Below are positions 13,701 to 22,943 of a stretch of 64,000 nt of DNA, piece after piece (positions within the stretch are counted from its first letter, which is position 1; each line of letters starts with the position of its first letter). The notes beneath the pieces are model-generated. The model was not told the origin of the DNA and searched no databases. It saw only the letters and a list, made by a program, of their open reading frames with translations. Source of the stretch: Seriola aureovittata (lineage: Eukaryota > Chordata > Actinopteri > Carangiformes > Carangidae); NCBI RefSeq assembly GCF_021018895.1, contig NC_079373.1:24565376-24629375 (forward strand), read 5' to 3'. The position numbers were made by a program, and so were the translations under genes.

Positions 13701-16700
13701 GATGCGGATCACAGTGCTAATCCTGGGAAGTGGAGAGGAAGGCCTATGTTCTGCTGGAATGTTTAGACTACCTGAGCCAATAGACCGAATTTGTGATAGA
13801 GAAATACTGGATTTTCACTGGTATGTTACTTTGAACATCCATCACAGCGACTGATATTTCAGAGCAAAGGAAGCTGAAACTGAAACTTTTTTTTTTTTTC
13901 CTCCAAAAGAATTTCCAGAAAGAACCACGGAAATTTCTAATTATGCTATCTTGATAAGAAACTAGAGTGGCAGGTACTACAGAGGCGAACATGCTAAAGT
14001 GAGAGGTGAACAGCCTTCCAGAAAATTACTGGTGCATTCAAATCAGCTTACGACAGTACTGCCTGATGCGTCCTGAAAGTAGAGGCATACAGAGGAGATA
14101 ACTAAATATTTAGTTCCTGGAAAACAGTAGCCTTGTCTGATTTGCTCCAACTCCTACGTCCAGACTTCACCTTACCTCCAGCCACTCTCCTTCTGAAAAG
14201 GATTTCCGGTGAGGTGGACCTCTCGCAGGAACTGACATCCCTCCAGACTCTCACACACATTCTGCAGTTCTGAGAGAGAGGCAGAAAAACAACTATGCCA
14301 TGTCAATGCCAATATTATTCACCCTGTTCCTCACTTTCACCAGTGTCCCAGCTGATTATGCAGAGCCACATCAACGATGATGAAATAAACAGAGACGTGT
14401 TGAAGAGACTTATGAATCTTATTTCCGTGGAGTCATATACTGACAGCATAGAGGCAATATAAATGCAGCAGCGTAATATAAAATGATGGAACCAGAAGTG
14501 TTTATGCCTAAAGGTTTGGTGCACCTACATTTATAGCTTTCGTAACTTAAGTGAAATCAATCTGTGGCTGACTGGGAGTAAGAGACTTGACAGGGAGAAG
14601 GTCTGTGAGCATGTAGATGGAAGGAAATCAGTACTGAAAACGTCTGAATCTTCTTAATGCGAGTGTCTGATAATAATAATAATCTTTATTTATTGAGCAA
14701 TTTTAAAATCCTAAGTTTCAAAGTGCTTCACACAAAGAAGCAAATTAAAATCTTAAAAAAAAAAAATAATTGGAAGAAGTTAAGTCAGCAAAAAAGATAA
14801 TGAATTGAATTTGTCCACATTACAGTACATACACAGTAGAAGTTGGTATACCTTTATGATGAGGAAATGAGATTTATATAATCAGTTTAATCAAGACAAC
14901 ATGTTACCTGACATGCAGTTGAATCGAAGATCCAGATTTGCGAGGGACACAAAATCAGACATGGAGTGCAGGTGGGTAATTCTAGGAGAGAAAGACACAC
15001 AGTGTAACCCTTTCGAAAGCTGCACTTCATGTTGATGTTAAACACAGAAAACATTTGGAAATGATGTGACGATGTTTTTTAAGCTGATAATGTTGCATGA
15101 GTCACCAAAAAATTTATTGAGTTTTAATTTAGATATCAAATTACTGGAGAAAAACAGAAAAGCCAAAAGTTGCAGTGTGTGTTACTTTCTCCATTGTAGG
15201 AATGGTGGAAAAAATACCTGTTCTGAGCCACTGAGAGCTGGTGCATGAGAGGAAGCCAGCAGACGGCGAGGCCCTGCAGTGAGGAGATGCTGTTGTCGTC
15301 TAGATGCAGCTCTCTGAGGAGGATGTGGTTGTTAAGAGTCGGGGGCTGATGGACAAACAGGGTGAAGTTGTGAGAAAACACTGGCTACAATGAGGGGTTA
15401 GACTAACTTTACGCTTCTGCTGCTGCTGGTCCAAAAGCAACTGATCCGTCACTGTCAGCTGTTTTAGTCCTGCTGTGTTTACAGTCATCAGCCACAAGTG
15501 AAGCTCATCAAGGACCAGATGGTGCCTTTGGAAATACTGAGGATGTGAACATTTCCATATTTGCTTTAGTTTTTTGGGATTTTTTTGTATGTAAATTTTT
15601 CTTTTCTTGACTTTACCTTATCGAACAATTACTACAGAGTCAATCTCCCAAAAAAGAGAAAGATAACCTTCAGTAATTGGTCTTTTCTCCGACTGATGCT
15701 TAAAGACCATTCTCATAGAGGATATCGTGACCTGACCACACAGGTGTAAATAACAGCATCATCTTTCAGGTGTCACTGACACACCTTTTATAGGCTGGGT
15801 CCCTTTTTGAATTTTAGATTTTATTTTTCTCACAGGTGAGGAGAAGGTTGAATATCATCCAGAAGAGGCCATGATATTAAATTGTGGCGTCACAGGACAA
15901 TCACATGCAACATATATTGCCAAACAGCGGCCTGTAGTTTTGACAGGATAATTTTTTCAAATATGATCTGTTCAAAGTGATAACATGATCCCCTAAACTG
16001 GCTTCCACTCGTGAGTTGATGATTTGAATAAATCAGTTCATATGTGTTTATAACACTTTAATTTTGAAGTTTTGACACCCCATGCTGGATGTCTAATTTA
16101 CATGGTTTTTATCATTCTGACCAGCCTCACACACCCACCCCTGCCTGGAATTAGATTTCAGGTTTGTGGTTATAAAACAAAAACAGGGAATGTTACGTTG
16201 TATTTTTGTATTTTGATATTTTACCAAAAAAAAGGAAATAACTGTTACGTGCAGAAATCAAAAGATGGAAAAGAAAATTAAACAAATAGTTTGTTTTTTT
16301 TTAATTTGTGTTTTTTTTTTCTTGTTTTTCCATGGGAAATCCCTACATCCCTCCGTACAAATTATTTACATTCTCACAAGATGAAAACAGAATGATGTGA
16401 GCTTAATTCAATAAAACCGTTTGAGTCCCTCACCTCCCTCAAACATCCAAATCACTTTCTGTACAGGTCTCACAGAGCTGCAACAATGAACAGTGACATC
16501 AGATCCAGTGCTTTCACTGATCAGCTGTTGCTGTTTTTACCTCAGTGAGGCTGTTGGCTCTTAGGTCCAGAGTCTGGAGCAGAGCACTGTTCTCCAGACC
16601 CTCCACACTTGCCAGGTGGTTGTGTGAACAGTCCAGGTGAAGGAGGGTGTAAACATCCCTCAGCCCTTTGGTGCTGATCAGCTGGTTGTGATCCACCGAC

Positions 16701-19700
16701 AACCTCTGCAGTCTCTTCATAGACTCCAGGCCCGCTAGGGACGAAACAAAAAAGAGAAGCCACTTTACTCACAGTAAAATTTTATAGTAGCCGAATGTGC
16801 AAGTCAATGTGTTTAACCTTTTGCCTGGCCAATATCTATTTATGACTTGAGCCCCACAGCTCAGGGCCCAGGGTGAGTTTAGTAAATAAATCACATTTCA
16901 ATACAGACTGCAGTGAATGAAAGGAAAAGAGATGAAAAGAAGATGGAGGCTGCCCTCTTGTGGAGTGTTGCAGACATGCCGGGAGTTCAGGCTTGTTACG
17001 GCCTCATCTCAAGCTGCTACTGTACATGTACATTCCAAGGACAATAACCGAACTACAAAGATTTGGAGACCTCAAATGCCAAACATTATAATCACAACAA
17101 TCTGTCTATGCATCTTTTACAACTTTCAAATCTGGATCTTCACCAATGCGGGTGATGGAGTTGTGTGACAGGTCCAGAAGGTCCAAATTTTCAGCGCCAC
17201 TTAAACCGTGGATGGACGTCAAATCGTTGTGGCCGAGTCGAAGAACTCTTAAACTGGTCATGTTTTCACAGTCCACAAAAGAGATGTCATTTTCCTGCCA
17301 GAGAACAAATTAAGAATTTTTTTTTTTTTTAAACATGAAAAATGGCAGCAGTAACTCATATACACTGACTGAACATTCACCTGTAGATCGATGTAGCAGA
17401 GCTGTGGTAACTGCTTGATGCCTTCCAGGGATTTGAGGCCACAGCGTCTGAGGGTGAGGGACTGAAGGTGGGTACACTGAGCGAGAGTGGACAAACCGCA
17501 GCCGGGCAAGTCCTCCAGAGTCACTGTGGTCACCTGAGAGAGAGGCAGAGGTTGCTTCAGGTTTCAGAGCATTTAATGAATTTGAGAGGTTACATTGGCA
17601 AAGTGATACGTCATTATTATATCAAATATCAAATATGGACAAGCTAGAAATTAGTTACTGCTCAAACAAAATATTCTCTTTAATATACCTAGGTAAAACT
17701 AATATAAATATGCCACAGTTTTATTATCCCTGCAAATACATCATCAATTTGTTTATTCAACATTGTTTCTACTAGGGCTTGAAAATTACCAGAGATATTT
17801 GAACTTCAGGCCGATCCTCCAAACTTGTTTGTGTTCAAACAACTTAATTCTTCATGAATAATATCTAATGTGTCTGTATCATTTGTACATAGTTACCTTC
17901 TCCAGGGATCTGCAGCCTGTGGACTGAAGCAGAGTGTTCGAGCAGAGAGGCAGCAGACCGCTGGCCCCGGCGGCCCTCCTCGGTCCTCTTCGACTTCGGA
18001 CACATCCCTTTTGCTTCCTCCTGTTCTGGAGAGACAGTTTGGACCACGGGACGCAGTCTTTCATCCATGACAGTCTCTTCTGCTCTGTGTGCTCTGGGAG
18101 ACACATGGGTAAAGAGCCGGAGGAAGTGGAAGGCTTTACTGCTTCATCTTGTCGCTCCCTAGTTTTATGTGTGGAGGTCTGGCTAGTGTCCTTGTTTAGG
18201 TCAGAGCTGGTGGGACTGGCTGTGGACTCACTGGGTAAAGGACCAGGGCTTGAGGAGGTCCGGGTGGCTCTGTCTTCTAGTTGTGAGGTCAGGGAGTTTC
18301 TGGTGTTCTCTGTACTCTTGCTCTCATTTTGAGTTTTCATGCCGTTATTTTCTCTTCTCCTCTCCTGCAGCTTGTTCACTATAATCAGCCTCTCCTCCTT
18401 TTCGTTGTCCAGCACTTTAATCTTGTTGTTTTCCCCCTCTTCTCTGAGTGTTCTTTCTCCTGATTTTATGTTTTCTTCTTGGTTTTTTCTCACATTTTCC
18501 TTAATGTCCCTCTTGTCAGCACCTGTATTTTTTCTCCCATCCTCCCTTTTTCTCATATCATTCTTCTCTTGATGTTTCTTCACCTCTTCCTGCCTCTTTT
18601 CTTTATCCTCTGCTTCATGTGCTTTATCCAACTCCTTCTCTTTCCTGAGTCTTTTCTCTTTTTCAACATCATTGTATTTTTCCTCTTCTTTCTGTCGCCC
18701 CATTACTTTTGTTTTTTTCTCTTCTTCCATCCTTAACATATCTTTACCTTCCATACTATGTCTCCTCTCCTCGTGCTTCTTTATCTTTTCATCTTCTTCA
18801 AGTTTAATTTCTTCTATTTTGCTATTTCCCTCTTCCTTTCTCTTCTTCTCTACTTCCGCCTTTCTTGTTTCCTCACTTTTTCTCTCTTCTCCCTTGTGTC
18901 TCATTTCCTCCTGCTTCATCCTCACCTCAAGCGCCATCGTTAACCTCACCTCTTCCTCTCTTCTCTTGTGTTTGTCATCACTGTGTCTCCCCTCCTCCTT
19001 AACTCCTATCTCTTCTTCATTTATCCTGCTTTTGTCTTCCTCCATCTTCTTCCTTTTCAACTCAATCATTTTTTTCTCCTCTTCCTTTTTCCTTGTTTCC
19101 TCCTCTCTTTTCCTATTCTTCTCCCTCTCCTTTACTTTCTCATCATTTTCCTTCCTTTTTCTTTCCTCTTCTTCCACCTGTCTCCTCCTCTTCTCTTCCT
19201 CAAGTCTTATTTCTTTTATTTTCCTCTGTTCCTCTTTCCTCCTCATGTCTTCTATCTTGTTTTTCTCCTCTTCTCTTTTCCTGTTTTCTTCTTTCTCCAT
19301 TTTCTTCTTTTCCTCTTCTTCCTTCCTCTGTTCCTCCTCCTTCTTTCTTCTGATCTTTTCTTTGAGTCTCATTTCTTCTATTTTTCTCTTTTCCTCATCC
19401 TCTCTATTCCTTCGAATCTCTTCCTCCAGCTTTTTCCTCTCCATCTCTCTCTTAATCATCTCCTCTTCCCTTTTCCTCCTGTCCTCCTCCTCCCTCTTCC
19501 TTTTCTCTTCCTCCACCTTCCTCTTCCTCTCCCCCTCTTCCTTTATCCTCCTCTGCTCCTCCTCCCGCACCTTCCTCTCTTTCTCCACTCGTTTCTGTAA
19601 GTTGCTAATCAGTTCCTGAGTGGCAAAGATAGTCACAAGAGTTACAACAAAGTACCATTGCAGGTACATAAAACAACCCACTTGAAAATTGCAAACAGTC

Positions 19701-22700
19701 CAAACACTATTCAGCTAAAGAGGAATCTGGTATTTGAGGTCAGTGACACTACCCCAAAAGGACACTGATTCCAAGTTGTTGAAATAATGTTGAATTCAGA
19801 TGATTATCAACTTCACCGAAACTAAAAACTGAATAATTATAATAAAACTGAATTATTGACTTGTAGGAGTGCCAACATCCACACTGTCTTTGGTTGGAAG
19901 TCTGTTGGAAAAAGAGGATTCAGGCATACCTGCTGAAGCAGAAACTCCTGTTCAAGTTTCTCCTGAGCTCTCTTCTCCATCAACTCAAGTTCCTTCTGAT
20001 GTAGCTGGATACAGAAAGCAATTATAAAAAAAAAATAAACATTATGACATGTTATCTCTTTCTCAAGAGATTTTTCTTTGATACGCAGCATACTCGTCTC
20101 GCTGGCTGTCAACTTGGTATTTCTCAATCATCTGTCTTGTTCTATTTACTTAAATTAGTTCTTCTGGATGCCCTTTCTCACTGCAACATGACATTACTTG
20201 AAAAGACAAGAAGACTTTATCCTTCTCAAGAAAACTTGAGGAAGACAGTTTCCTCAGGCTGCCTGTTTCCCAAATAAATACATATATTATTAGACATATT
20301 TGAATTTAGAGATTCTATTTTCACATTTTCAGTAGAACCTGAAAACCTGCATCTGCTATATTTAGAATTACTACGATAAGTAACCATGTTGAGTAAAGAA
20401 AGTCCCAAATGATTGACCTTCTCTGCTTCCATTATCTTCTTCAGCTCCTCCTGGAAGTCTCTCTCTCTTTGTCTCCTTTGCTCCTCTTTCGTCATCTCCT
20501 CACAATGTTGCCTCTCTATGTGTTCTCTCTGGTATTCAGTGCTTTTTTTTATCTCCTCCTCATTCATGGAGCTCTTGAGGGTCCTCACTTCCAGATACTT
20601 CTTACACTCCATGTATTCATCTGTTTCAGTCTCATCTGTGACGAGTAGAAAAATGCAGTAGTTAAGCAAGTGAGGAGGAAAAACATGAACTTGTTCACTT
20701 GCATTCACTTCCCCTGTCCTCTCTGTTACCGTCCATTACACAATACAAACTACCTGGAAAATAATACACAAAGAAATATATATATCATCTCACATGAATG
20801 ATTCAGCCAGCACATGGGGAGGTGTGTGGCATTGTACTGTATGCTACGGTTGTGCAGCAGTTTCAGTCTTCCAACTAGAATTCAACTAGAACATTTCCAT
20901 CAGCTCAAACACTATATATTTTACATCAAACAAGCTGAGGAAAAGCTTCACCAACCATCACCTTGAGGTGTGCACTTGTAAAATATAACCCTCTACTCTA
21001 TTTTCTGTTGAAAAGGTGGGATTATGTACATCTGCATCTTTACAGCACCACACTACAGCTTTAAATGTGAACAAAAATAGGACAACAGTGACCTCTAGTG
21101 AGCAACTGTTCTATTACCAAAGATGGCTCTGGGTTTTAGCAGACCTCCAGTAAGGCTGAAAGTTCTTTGAACTTTGAACTAGTTTGAACCTGTTGTCACT
21201 CTGTCATAAGTACATAAAGTACAAGATTTTATTAAGTGCCAAAACAAGTTCTTGTTTTTTTATTCACAAGTAAGTTCACAAGTTTTGTTCACCATGTTGA
21301 TGCTTCTACCTGGGAAGTATGAACATGAAAAATATATTTTTAAAGATTGCTTTTATCACCCTCTAGCATGGTTTAAATATAGCCAGGCTTCACCATGTGT
21401 ATGACATTTCAGTTTAAAAACTTTCAGACAAACGCCCTGCATGTTGTGTCACCCTGCTGAGTTTAAGGAATAAAACATTTTCCCTCCATTTTTCTAAACA
21501 TGTACTGTACCTTCACTGTTGAGACACACTGACACACTATGAGCGGAAAGCGCTTTTGTCTCTGTGGGTGTAGGCAGGAGGTGAGTTTCAGCGGAAGAGC
21601 TGTTTTCCTTATTTTCTGTTTCACAAGTAACCTGTATCAGAAAAAAACATAAATTTAGAGTAGTTTTCCACAGCTTGTGGATCCATTGTTTGGATGGGTC
21701 ATACAGTGAAAGACTTGAGACTAGATTGTTAAGAGAGACATTTACCTGCTTATTCAGTTCCTCATCGAGTTCATAAGGCAAGTTCACCATGTCCTTAGTG
21801 TGATGTGATGCAGTGAAGTCTGAAATTTAACCATCATGGAGAAAATCATCAAAGGCAATTTAATGGTATCACTGGAGATCTTACTTTATTGTAAATATAT
21901 AAGTTTGTATATCTCATGTAACAACTGTTCTGTCAATACAAAGGTTCAATACCTTTTTTTGTTTGTGGAAAGGAGGTAATAAAAGGCTTTAGAAGCATAA
22001 AATGTTTCATAATGTTCTTGCAATTCAACATGTTTCCATACCTTCAAGTTCCTCAAGGATGAATTTCTCACAGACTGCTGCTCTGCTCTTTGAAGTTTCA
22101 AAGTAGCTGAGCAGAGATGGGGGAAAATCATCTGAGACCTATTGTCAGAATCATAAAAGCAAATCATAGTCTGTCATTTAAGAACACCCTTCTATCCATC
22201 AAAACATGTATTCATACTAAGCTTCTGGAAACAAAGTGAGGCAAAAACGAATGACTAACTGAATAAGTAAGTAAATGATAGCCTGTATCATCTGTGTGAA
22301 AAATAATTATACTTGTGGTAGGTTAGTCTATTATGGGCGCAGGATGCCCCCCAGTTGTCCATAATCCATCCATTATCTATGCCACTAATCCTGTTTGTGG
22401 TCCCAGGGAGGGCTCAAAATTAATCTGTACAATTTTCTTAATGGCTTTACAAATGCATACTATATTTGAAAAGTAAGACATGGCCAGTCGTGGCCTGTGG
22501 CCTGTGCCCAGCCGACCCCAGAGTGAGGTAGCTAACTCTCAACTTTCACCTTTAAGTGTGTTGTCCTCACAGAACACACAAACACTTGGACATAAGACAA
22601 ACCAAAATGCATATATCACAGTAAAAGTAATACGTGAGGCACGCAAAACCCACCATATACAAGCTTGACATAGGAAAAATAAAACCGAATAGCCGCTTCT

Positions 22701-22943
22701 AGCTACATTTAGCTTGTTGTAAAACTTCACCTGTTAGCTTGTTGTCAACTTCACCTGTCCAATTAACTTAAAACATCATTATTTACATTGTGTTCAGGCC
22801 TCAGACAAAACAACTCACAGACTTACCGTCTCTTCGTGAACTTTAAAGCTCTCCTGCTCTTCTTTAGTGTCACCAGTATCAGAGATGACCACATTATCCA
22901 GCTCCCGCATGATTGTTTCATACAAATCATTAGCATCCGTCAT
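439..22943 (-). CDS. lrriq1: LRRIQ1, leucine-rich repeats and IQ motif containing 1 (22 coding exons, C-terminus beyond window)
   Basis: This is a large scaffold-type protein, thought to be linked to cilia or sperm; its biochemical role is not well established. Exons in transcript order: 22943-22827, 22138-22042, 21819-21746, 21631-21511, 20635-20418, 20004-19930, 19615-17897, 17533-17381, 17294-17144, 16734-16541, 15345-15218, 14981-14908, 14269-14176, 10225-10046, 7040-6687, 6161-5993, 4426-4301, 3807-3718, 2756-2608, 2115-2044, 1914-1826, 540-439. All phases agree and give 1,515 codons plus one base; human is about 1,720. Order of parts: acidic N-terminus, charged coiled coil (about residues 170-700), leucine-rich repeats (808-1040), linker, two IQ segments (about 1255 and 1305), proline run, basic C-terminal motif. 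Identity rests on blocks shared with remembered human LRRIQ1, such as LPGCGLSTLAQCT, DHNQLISTKGL and RRAQKMKSKK. The gene is divergent from SLC6A15, as in human. The final exon or exons were not found. Confidence 0.95.
1217..1590. mobile_element. Non-autonomous hAT-like element (MITE)
   Basis: The ends are imperfect inverted copies: ACAGCTTTGATAC on the left, and AGAGCTGGGTATCG when the right end is read in reverse. It is flanked by 8-bp near-duplicates aggtgtag (1209-1216) and aggtgtgg (1591-1598), fitting hAT insertion. It has no coding capacity. It sits in the LRRIQ1 intron between exons 21 and 22. Confidence 0.75.
1826..1914 (-). CDS. lrriq1: LRRIQ1 exon 21 (residues 1452-1482)
   Basis: It runs from acceptor ttgtctccag| to a G|GTCAGT donor, 89 nt, phase 2 to 1. 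HLMLRRAQKMKSKKQQQKKL matches human QQMLKRAQKMKSKKLKKK. Reading through the donor gives a stop at 1812-1814, but the matching next exon at 439-540 shows that splicing continues. Confidence 0.92.
2044..2115 (-). CDS. lrriq1: LRRIQ1 exon 20 (residues 1428-1452)
   Basis: It runs from acceptor tttatttcag| to donor GAATG|GTAAAT, 72 nt, phase 2 to 2. ARSEKILEEW joins the next exon's GF to give EKILEEWGF, matching human EKKISEEWGF. Confidence 0.92.
2608..2756 (-). CDS. lrriq1: LRRIQ1 exon 19 with polyproline run (residues 1379-1428)
   Basis: It runs from acceptor tgtatttcag| to donor AACAG|GTAAGA, 149 nt, phase 0 to 2. PPPPPPPSWRPKQAWVAGEQ aligns around the human LPSNPAQAWLCNDKE segment. The proline run is encoded by a CCA microsatellite. 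Confidence 0.88.
2689..2717 (+). repeat. Coding GGT/CCA microsatellite in LRRIQ1 exon 19
   Basis: GGT units on the plus strand encode the LRRIQ1 proline run on the minus strand. Unit changes would stay in frame. Confidence 0.95.
3718..3807 (-). CDS. lrriq1: LRRIQ1 exon 18 (residues 1349-1378)
   Basis: It runs from acceptor ttttcacaaag| to donor CTGAAG|GTGAAG, 90 nt, phase 0 to 0. AALERHWTLPL continues DEFVLDE as in human DEAALEEEWLAL. The exon is too short to stand out as an open reading frame. It has a weak AAG-type acceptor and an A/T-rich tract just upstream. Confidence 0.8.
4115..4141 (+). repeat. GT microsatellite in LRRIQ1 intron
   Basis: About 13 GT units within a broader TGTG-rich stretch (3975-4225), followed by a 13-nt G run (about 4229-4241). 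Confidence 0.95.
4301..4426 (-). CDS. lrriq1: LRRIQ1 exon 17 (second IQ motif and acidic tail, residues 1307-1348)
   Basis: It runs from acceptor gtacctccag| to donor GATGAG|GTATGC, 126 nt, phase 0 to 0. Joined to the previous exon it gives IIQAFWRGFALRRRLASAL, a full IQxxxRGxxxR motif expected to bind calmodulin-like light chains. It is followed by FEEVDVDEFVLDE, matching human YREIDLEDFIFDE. Confidence 0.95.
5329..5536. mobile_element. hAT MITE with perfect 8-bp target-site duplication
   Basis: Terminal inverted repeats are CAGTGGTTCTCAAA and its reverse complement TTTGAGAACCACTG. Identical TTCTAAAT lies on both sides (5321-5328 and 5537-5544). At 208 bp with no ORF it is a classical Charlie/MER5-like hAT derivative. 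It lies in the intron between LRRIQ1 exons 16 and 17. Confidence 0.92.
5717..5775 (-). repeat. Retroelement 3'-tail-like fragment
   Basis: Read on the minus strand it gives GGGAAATTTCCACATCTGTG then GACAATAAAGATTATTATAA. This resembles the end of fish non-LTR elements. The family is uncertain. Confidence 0.4.
5993..6161 (-). CDS. lrriq1: LRRIQ1 exon 16 (first IQ segment, residues 1250-1306)
   Basis: It runs to donor ATCCAG|GTAAAA. The acceptor is a tandem GAG/CAG, so the exon can begin at 6161 or 6158, both in frame. STAAVVIQQWWREYRQKCG aligns with human MAAVVIQSYWRGYLMRRQ, but the R-G-x-x-x-R part is altered. A glycine-rich insert (EKGGGRGGGGGAPESG) follows, and AATIIQ begins the second IQ motif. 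A 63-nt CA/TG tract lies just upstream of the acceptor. Confidence 0.93.
6173..6235 (+). repeat. CA microsatellite, about 31 units, beside LRRIQ1 exon 16
   Basis: It is an uninterrupted CA tract. On the transcribed minus strand it is TG-rich and lies 11-14 nt from the tandem acceptor. Confidence 0.98.
6687..7040 (-). CDS. lrriq1: LRRIQ1 exon 15 (linker, residues 1132-1250)
   Basis: It runs from acceptor tgttcacag| to donor AGAAA|GTAATT, 354 nt, phase 2 to 2. CRHFAETLKLAVDQRFAHEYGD aligns with human CHYFKKLMILSTEYRHAHERGD (the fish stretch is shown whole only for its ends), and NHQDLDPRK matches NHQNIEPSEK just before the IQ region. The donor lacks the usual G at -1. If it is not used, translation stops at the TAA inside the donor (6687-6684). 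Confidence 0.88.
7041..10045 (-). other. LRRIQ1 intron between exons 14 and 15
   Basis: A 3.0-kb intron. Apart from the GT microsatellite at 7719-7749 I see no exon or clear element. Several short open frames have no family resemblance. Confidence 0.6.
7719..7749 (+). repeat. GT microsatellite in LRRIQ1 intron
   Basis: About 15 GT units, between exons 14 and 15. Confidence 0.97.
10046..10225 (-). CDS. lrriq1: LRRIQ1 exon 14 (post-LRR helix, residues 1072-1132)
   Basis: It runs from acceptor ccttttcag| to donor GCTCAG|GTAAGA, 180 nt, phase 2 to 2. STLQRAAAGLRAVDG and SGDFLTFCQAQLKQ correspond to human SLLKVLPALRILNG and AGFLALCQSQIRE. Confidence 0.92.
10226..14175 (-). other. LRRIQ1 intron between exons 13 and 14
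   Basis: The largest LRRIQ1 intron (3.9 kb). It contains a CCT-rich tract (12719-12746) and a 25-nt T run (13098-13122). No gene or clear mobile element recognised. Confidence 0.6.
14176..14269 (-). CDS. lrriq1: LRRIQ1 exon 13 (repeat cap, residues 1041-1072)
   Basis: It runs from acceptor ctctctcag| to donor CTGGAG|GTAAGG, 94 nt, phase 1 to 2. FLREVHLTGNPFQKESGWR aligns with human SLHELSLTGNPLLQETNWR, the typical LRR C-cap motif. Confidence 0.95.
14668..14765 (-). repeat. Dispersed fish repeat end (AAAGTGCTT / AATAAAGATTATTATT tail)
   Basis: On the minus strand the sequence carries an AAGCACTTTGA core and ends in TAAATAAAGATTATTATTAT, as in many teleost interspersed repeats. No boundaries or target duplications were found. 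Confidence 0.4.
14908..14981 (-). CDS. lrriq1: LRRIQ1 exon 12 (last leucine-rich repeat, residues 1016-1041)
   Basis: It runs from acceptor ctctcctag| to donor ATGTCAG|GTAACA, 74 nt, phase 2 to 1. DFVSLANLDLRFNCMS aligns with human HFVSLEKLDVSHNCLS. Confidence 0.92.
15218..15345 (-). CDS. lrriq1: LRRIQ1 exon 11 (leucine-rich repeat, residues 974-1016)
   Basis: It runs from acceptor gtccatcag| to donor AACAG|GTATTT, 128 nt, phase 0 to 2. LLRELHLDDNSISSLQGL followed by WLPLMHQLSVAQN aligns with human LLRELHLDDNSIS and WLPLLQNLTISQN. Confidence 0.97.
16541..16734 (-). CDS. lrriq1: LRRIQ1 exon 10 (leucine-rich repeats, residues 909-973)
   Basis: It runs from acceptor tccctag| to donor ACTGAG|GTAAAA, 194 nt, phase 1 to 0. 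It encodes LQRLSVDHNQLISTKGL, LLHLDCSHNHLASVEGL and LQTLDLRANSLTE, three consecutive repeats. HNQLI-TKGL and LDCSHNHL are near-exact matches to human. Confidence 0.97.
17144..17294 (-). CDS. lrriq1: LRRIQ1 exon 9 (leucine-rich repeats, residues 859-909)
   Basis: It runs from acceptor tctggcag| to donor CATTG|GTGAAG, 151 nt, phase 0 to 1. LRVLRLGHNDLTSIHGL and LDLLDLSHNSITRI are two SDS22-like repeats and align with human LNKNQLTSLHGLDG and LELSYNKITRI. Confidence 0.95.
17381..17533 (-). CDS. lrriq1: LRRIQ1 exon 8 (first leucine-rich repeats, residues 808-858)
   Basis: It runs from acceptor ctctctcag| to donor CTACAG|GTGAAT, 153 nt, phase 0 to 0. VTTVTLEDLPGCGLSTLAQC and LQSLTLRRCGLKSLEGI are nearly identical to the human protein and form LxxLxLxxC repeats. 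This is one of the strongest identity anchors. Confidence 0.97.
17897..19615 (-). CDS. lrriq1: LRRIQ1 exon 7, giant charged-helix exon (residues 235-807)
   Basis: It runs from acceptor gccactcag| to donor GAGAAG|GTAACT: 1,719 nt, 573 codons without a stop. About 330 residues of almost pure Glu/Lys/Arg heptads suggest a coiled coil or single alpha-helix, followed by a Ser/Thr-rich linker (residues about 690-745). A tryptophan-containing tail (LSWMKDCVPWSKL) matches human LAWIKSFKPWLEI. The low-complexity sequence creates long phenylalanine/serine ORFs on the other strand, which are artefacts. Confidence 0.95.
19930..20004 (-). CDS. lrriq1: LRRIQ1 exon 6 (residues 210-234)
   Basis: It runs from acceptor tgtatccag| to donor CAGCAG|GTATGC, 75 nt, phase 0 to 0. 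LHQKELELMEKRAQEKLEQE parallels human NLHLQMEEERTRFK. In human an IQ motif follows soon after; here the next exon goes straight into charged helix. Confidence 0.8.
20418..20635 (-). CDS. lrriq1: LRRIQ1 exon 5 (residues 137-209, start of coiled coil)
   Basis: It runs from acceptor cgtcacag| to donor GAGAAG|GTCAAT, 218 nt, phase 1 to 0. It encodes a charged helix (EEMTKEEQRRQRERDFQEEL) that fits the start of the human coiled-coil region. Confidence 0.85.
21511..21631 (-). CDS. lrriq1: LRRIQ1 exon 4 (residues 97-137)
   Basis: It runs from acceptor tgatacag| to donor GAAG|GTACAG, 121 nt, phase 0 to 1. The product is serine/threonine-rich low-complexity sequence (TENKENSSSAETHLLPTPTE). It is poorly conserved, so support comes mainly from splice sites and phase. 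Confidence 0.75.
21746..21819 (-). CDS. lrriq1: LRRIQ1 exon 3 (residues 72-96)
   Basis: It runs from acceptor aaatttcag| to donor CAG|GTAAAT, 74 nt, phase 1 to 0. It encodes DFTASHHTKDMVNLPYELDE and a short acidic tail that resembles the loosely conserved human N-terminal region. Confidence 0.8.
22042..22138 (-). CDS. lrriq1: LRRIQ1 exon 2 (residues 40-72)
   Basis: It runs from acceptor caatag| to donor GAAG|GTATGG, 97 nt, phase 0 to 1. The SRAAVCEKFILEELE stretch aligns with human SKAVEELILQDLE. Confidence 0.85.
22340..22412 (+). repeat. Fragment of teleost repeat beginning ATCCATCCATTATCTATGCC
   Basis: It resembles the head of a ubiquitous fish repeat (atccatccatt..ctat.cc.cttatcc..tt..ggtc) whose longer copy lies at 26712-26992. 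Recognised from memory. Confidence 0.5.
22827..22943 (-). CDS. lrriq1: LRRIQ1 exon 1 (start codon, residues 1-39)
   Basis: The ATG is at 22943-22941, with A at -3. The exon encodes MTDANDLYETIMRELDNVVI and a further acidic stretch, and ends at a strong GACG|GTAAGT donor. The IMRELDNVVIS stretch resembles the human N-terminus (IEAELDKLSIS). It ends in phase 0. Confidence 0.85.

Noticed and set aside
18672..19619. 315-aa plus-strand ORF rich in serine, phenylalanine and leucine, and related ORFs at 18339-19600
   Set aside because: It is the complement of the Glu/Lys/Arg codons of LRRIQ1 exon 7; composition alone explains it.
20041..20130. Possible extra LRRIQ1 exon encoding RDEYAAYQRKIS
   Set aside because: An acceptor-like GACAG exists but there is no donor before the stop, and exons 5 and 6 already join in phase.
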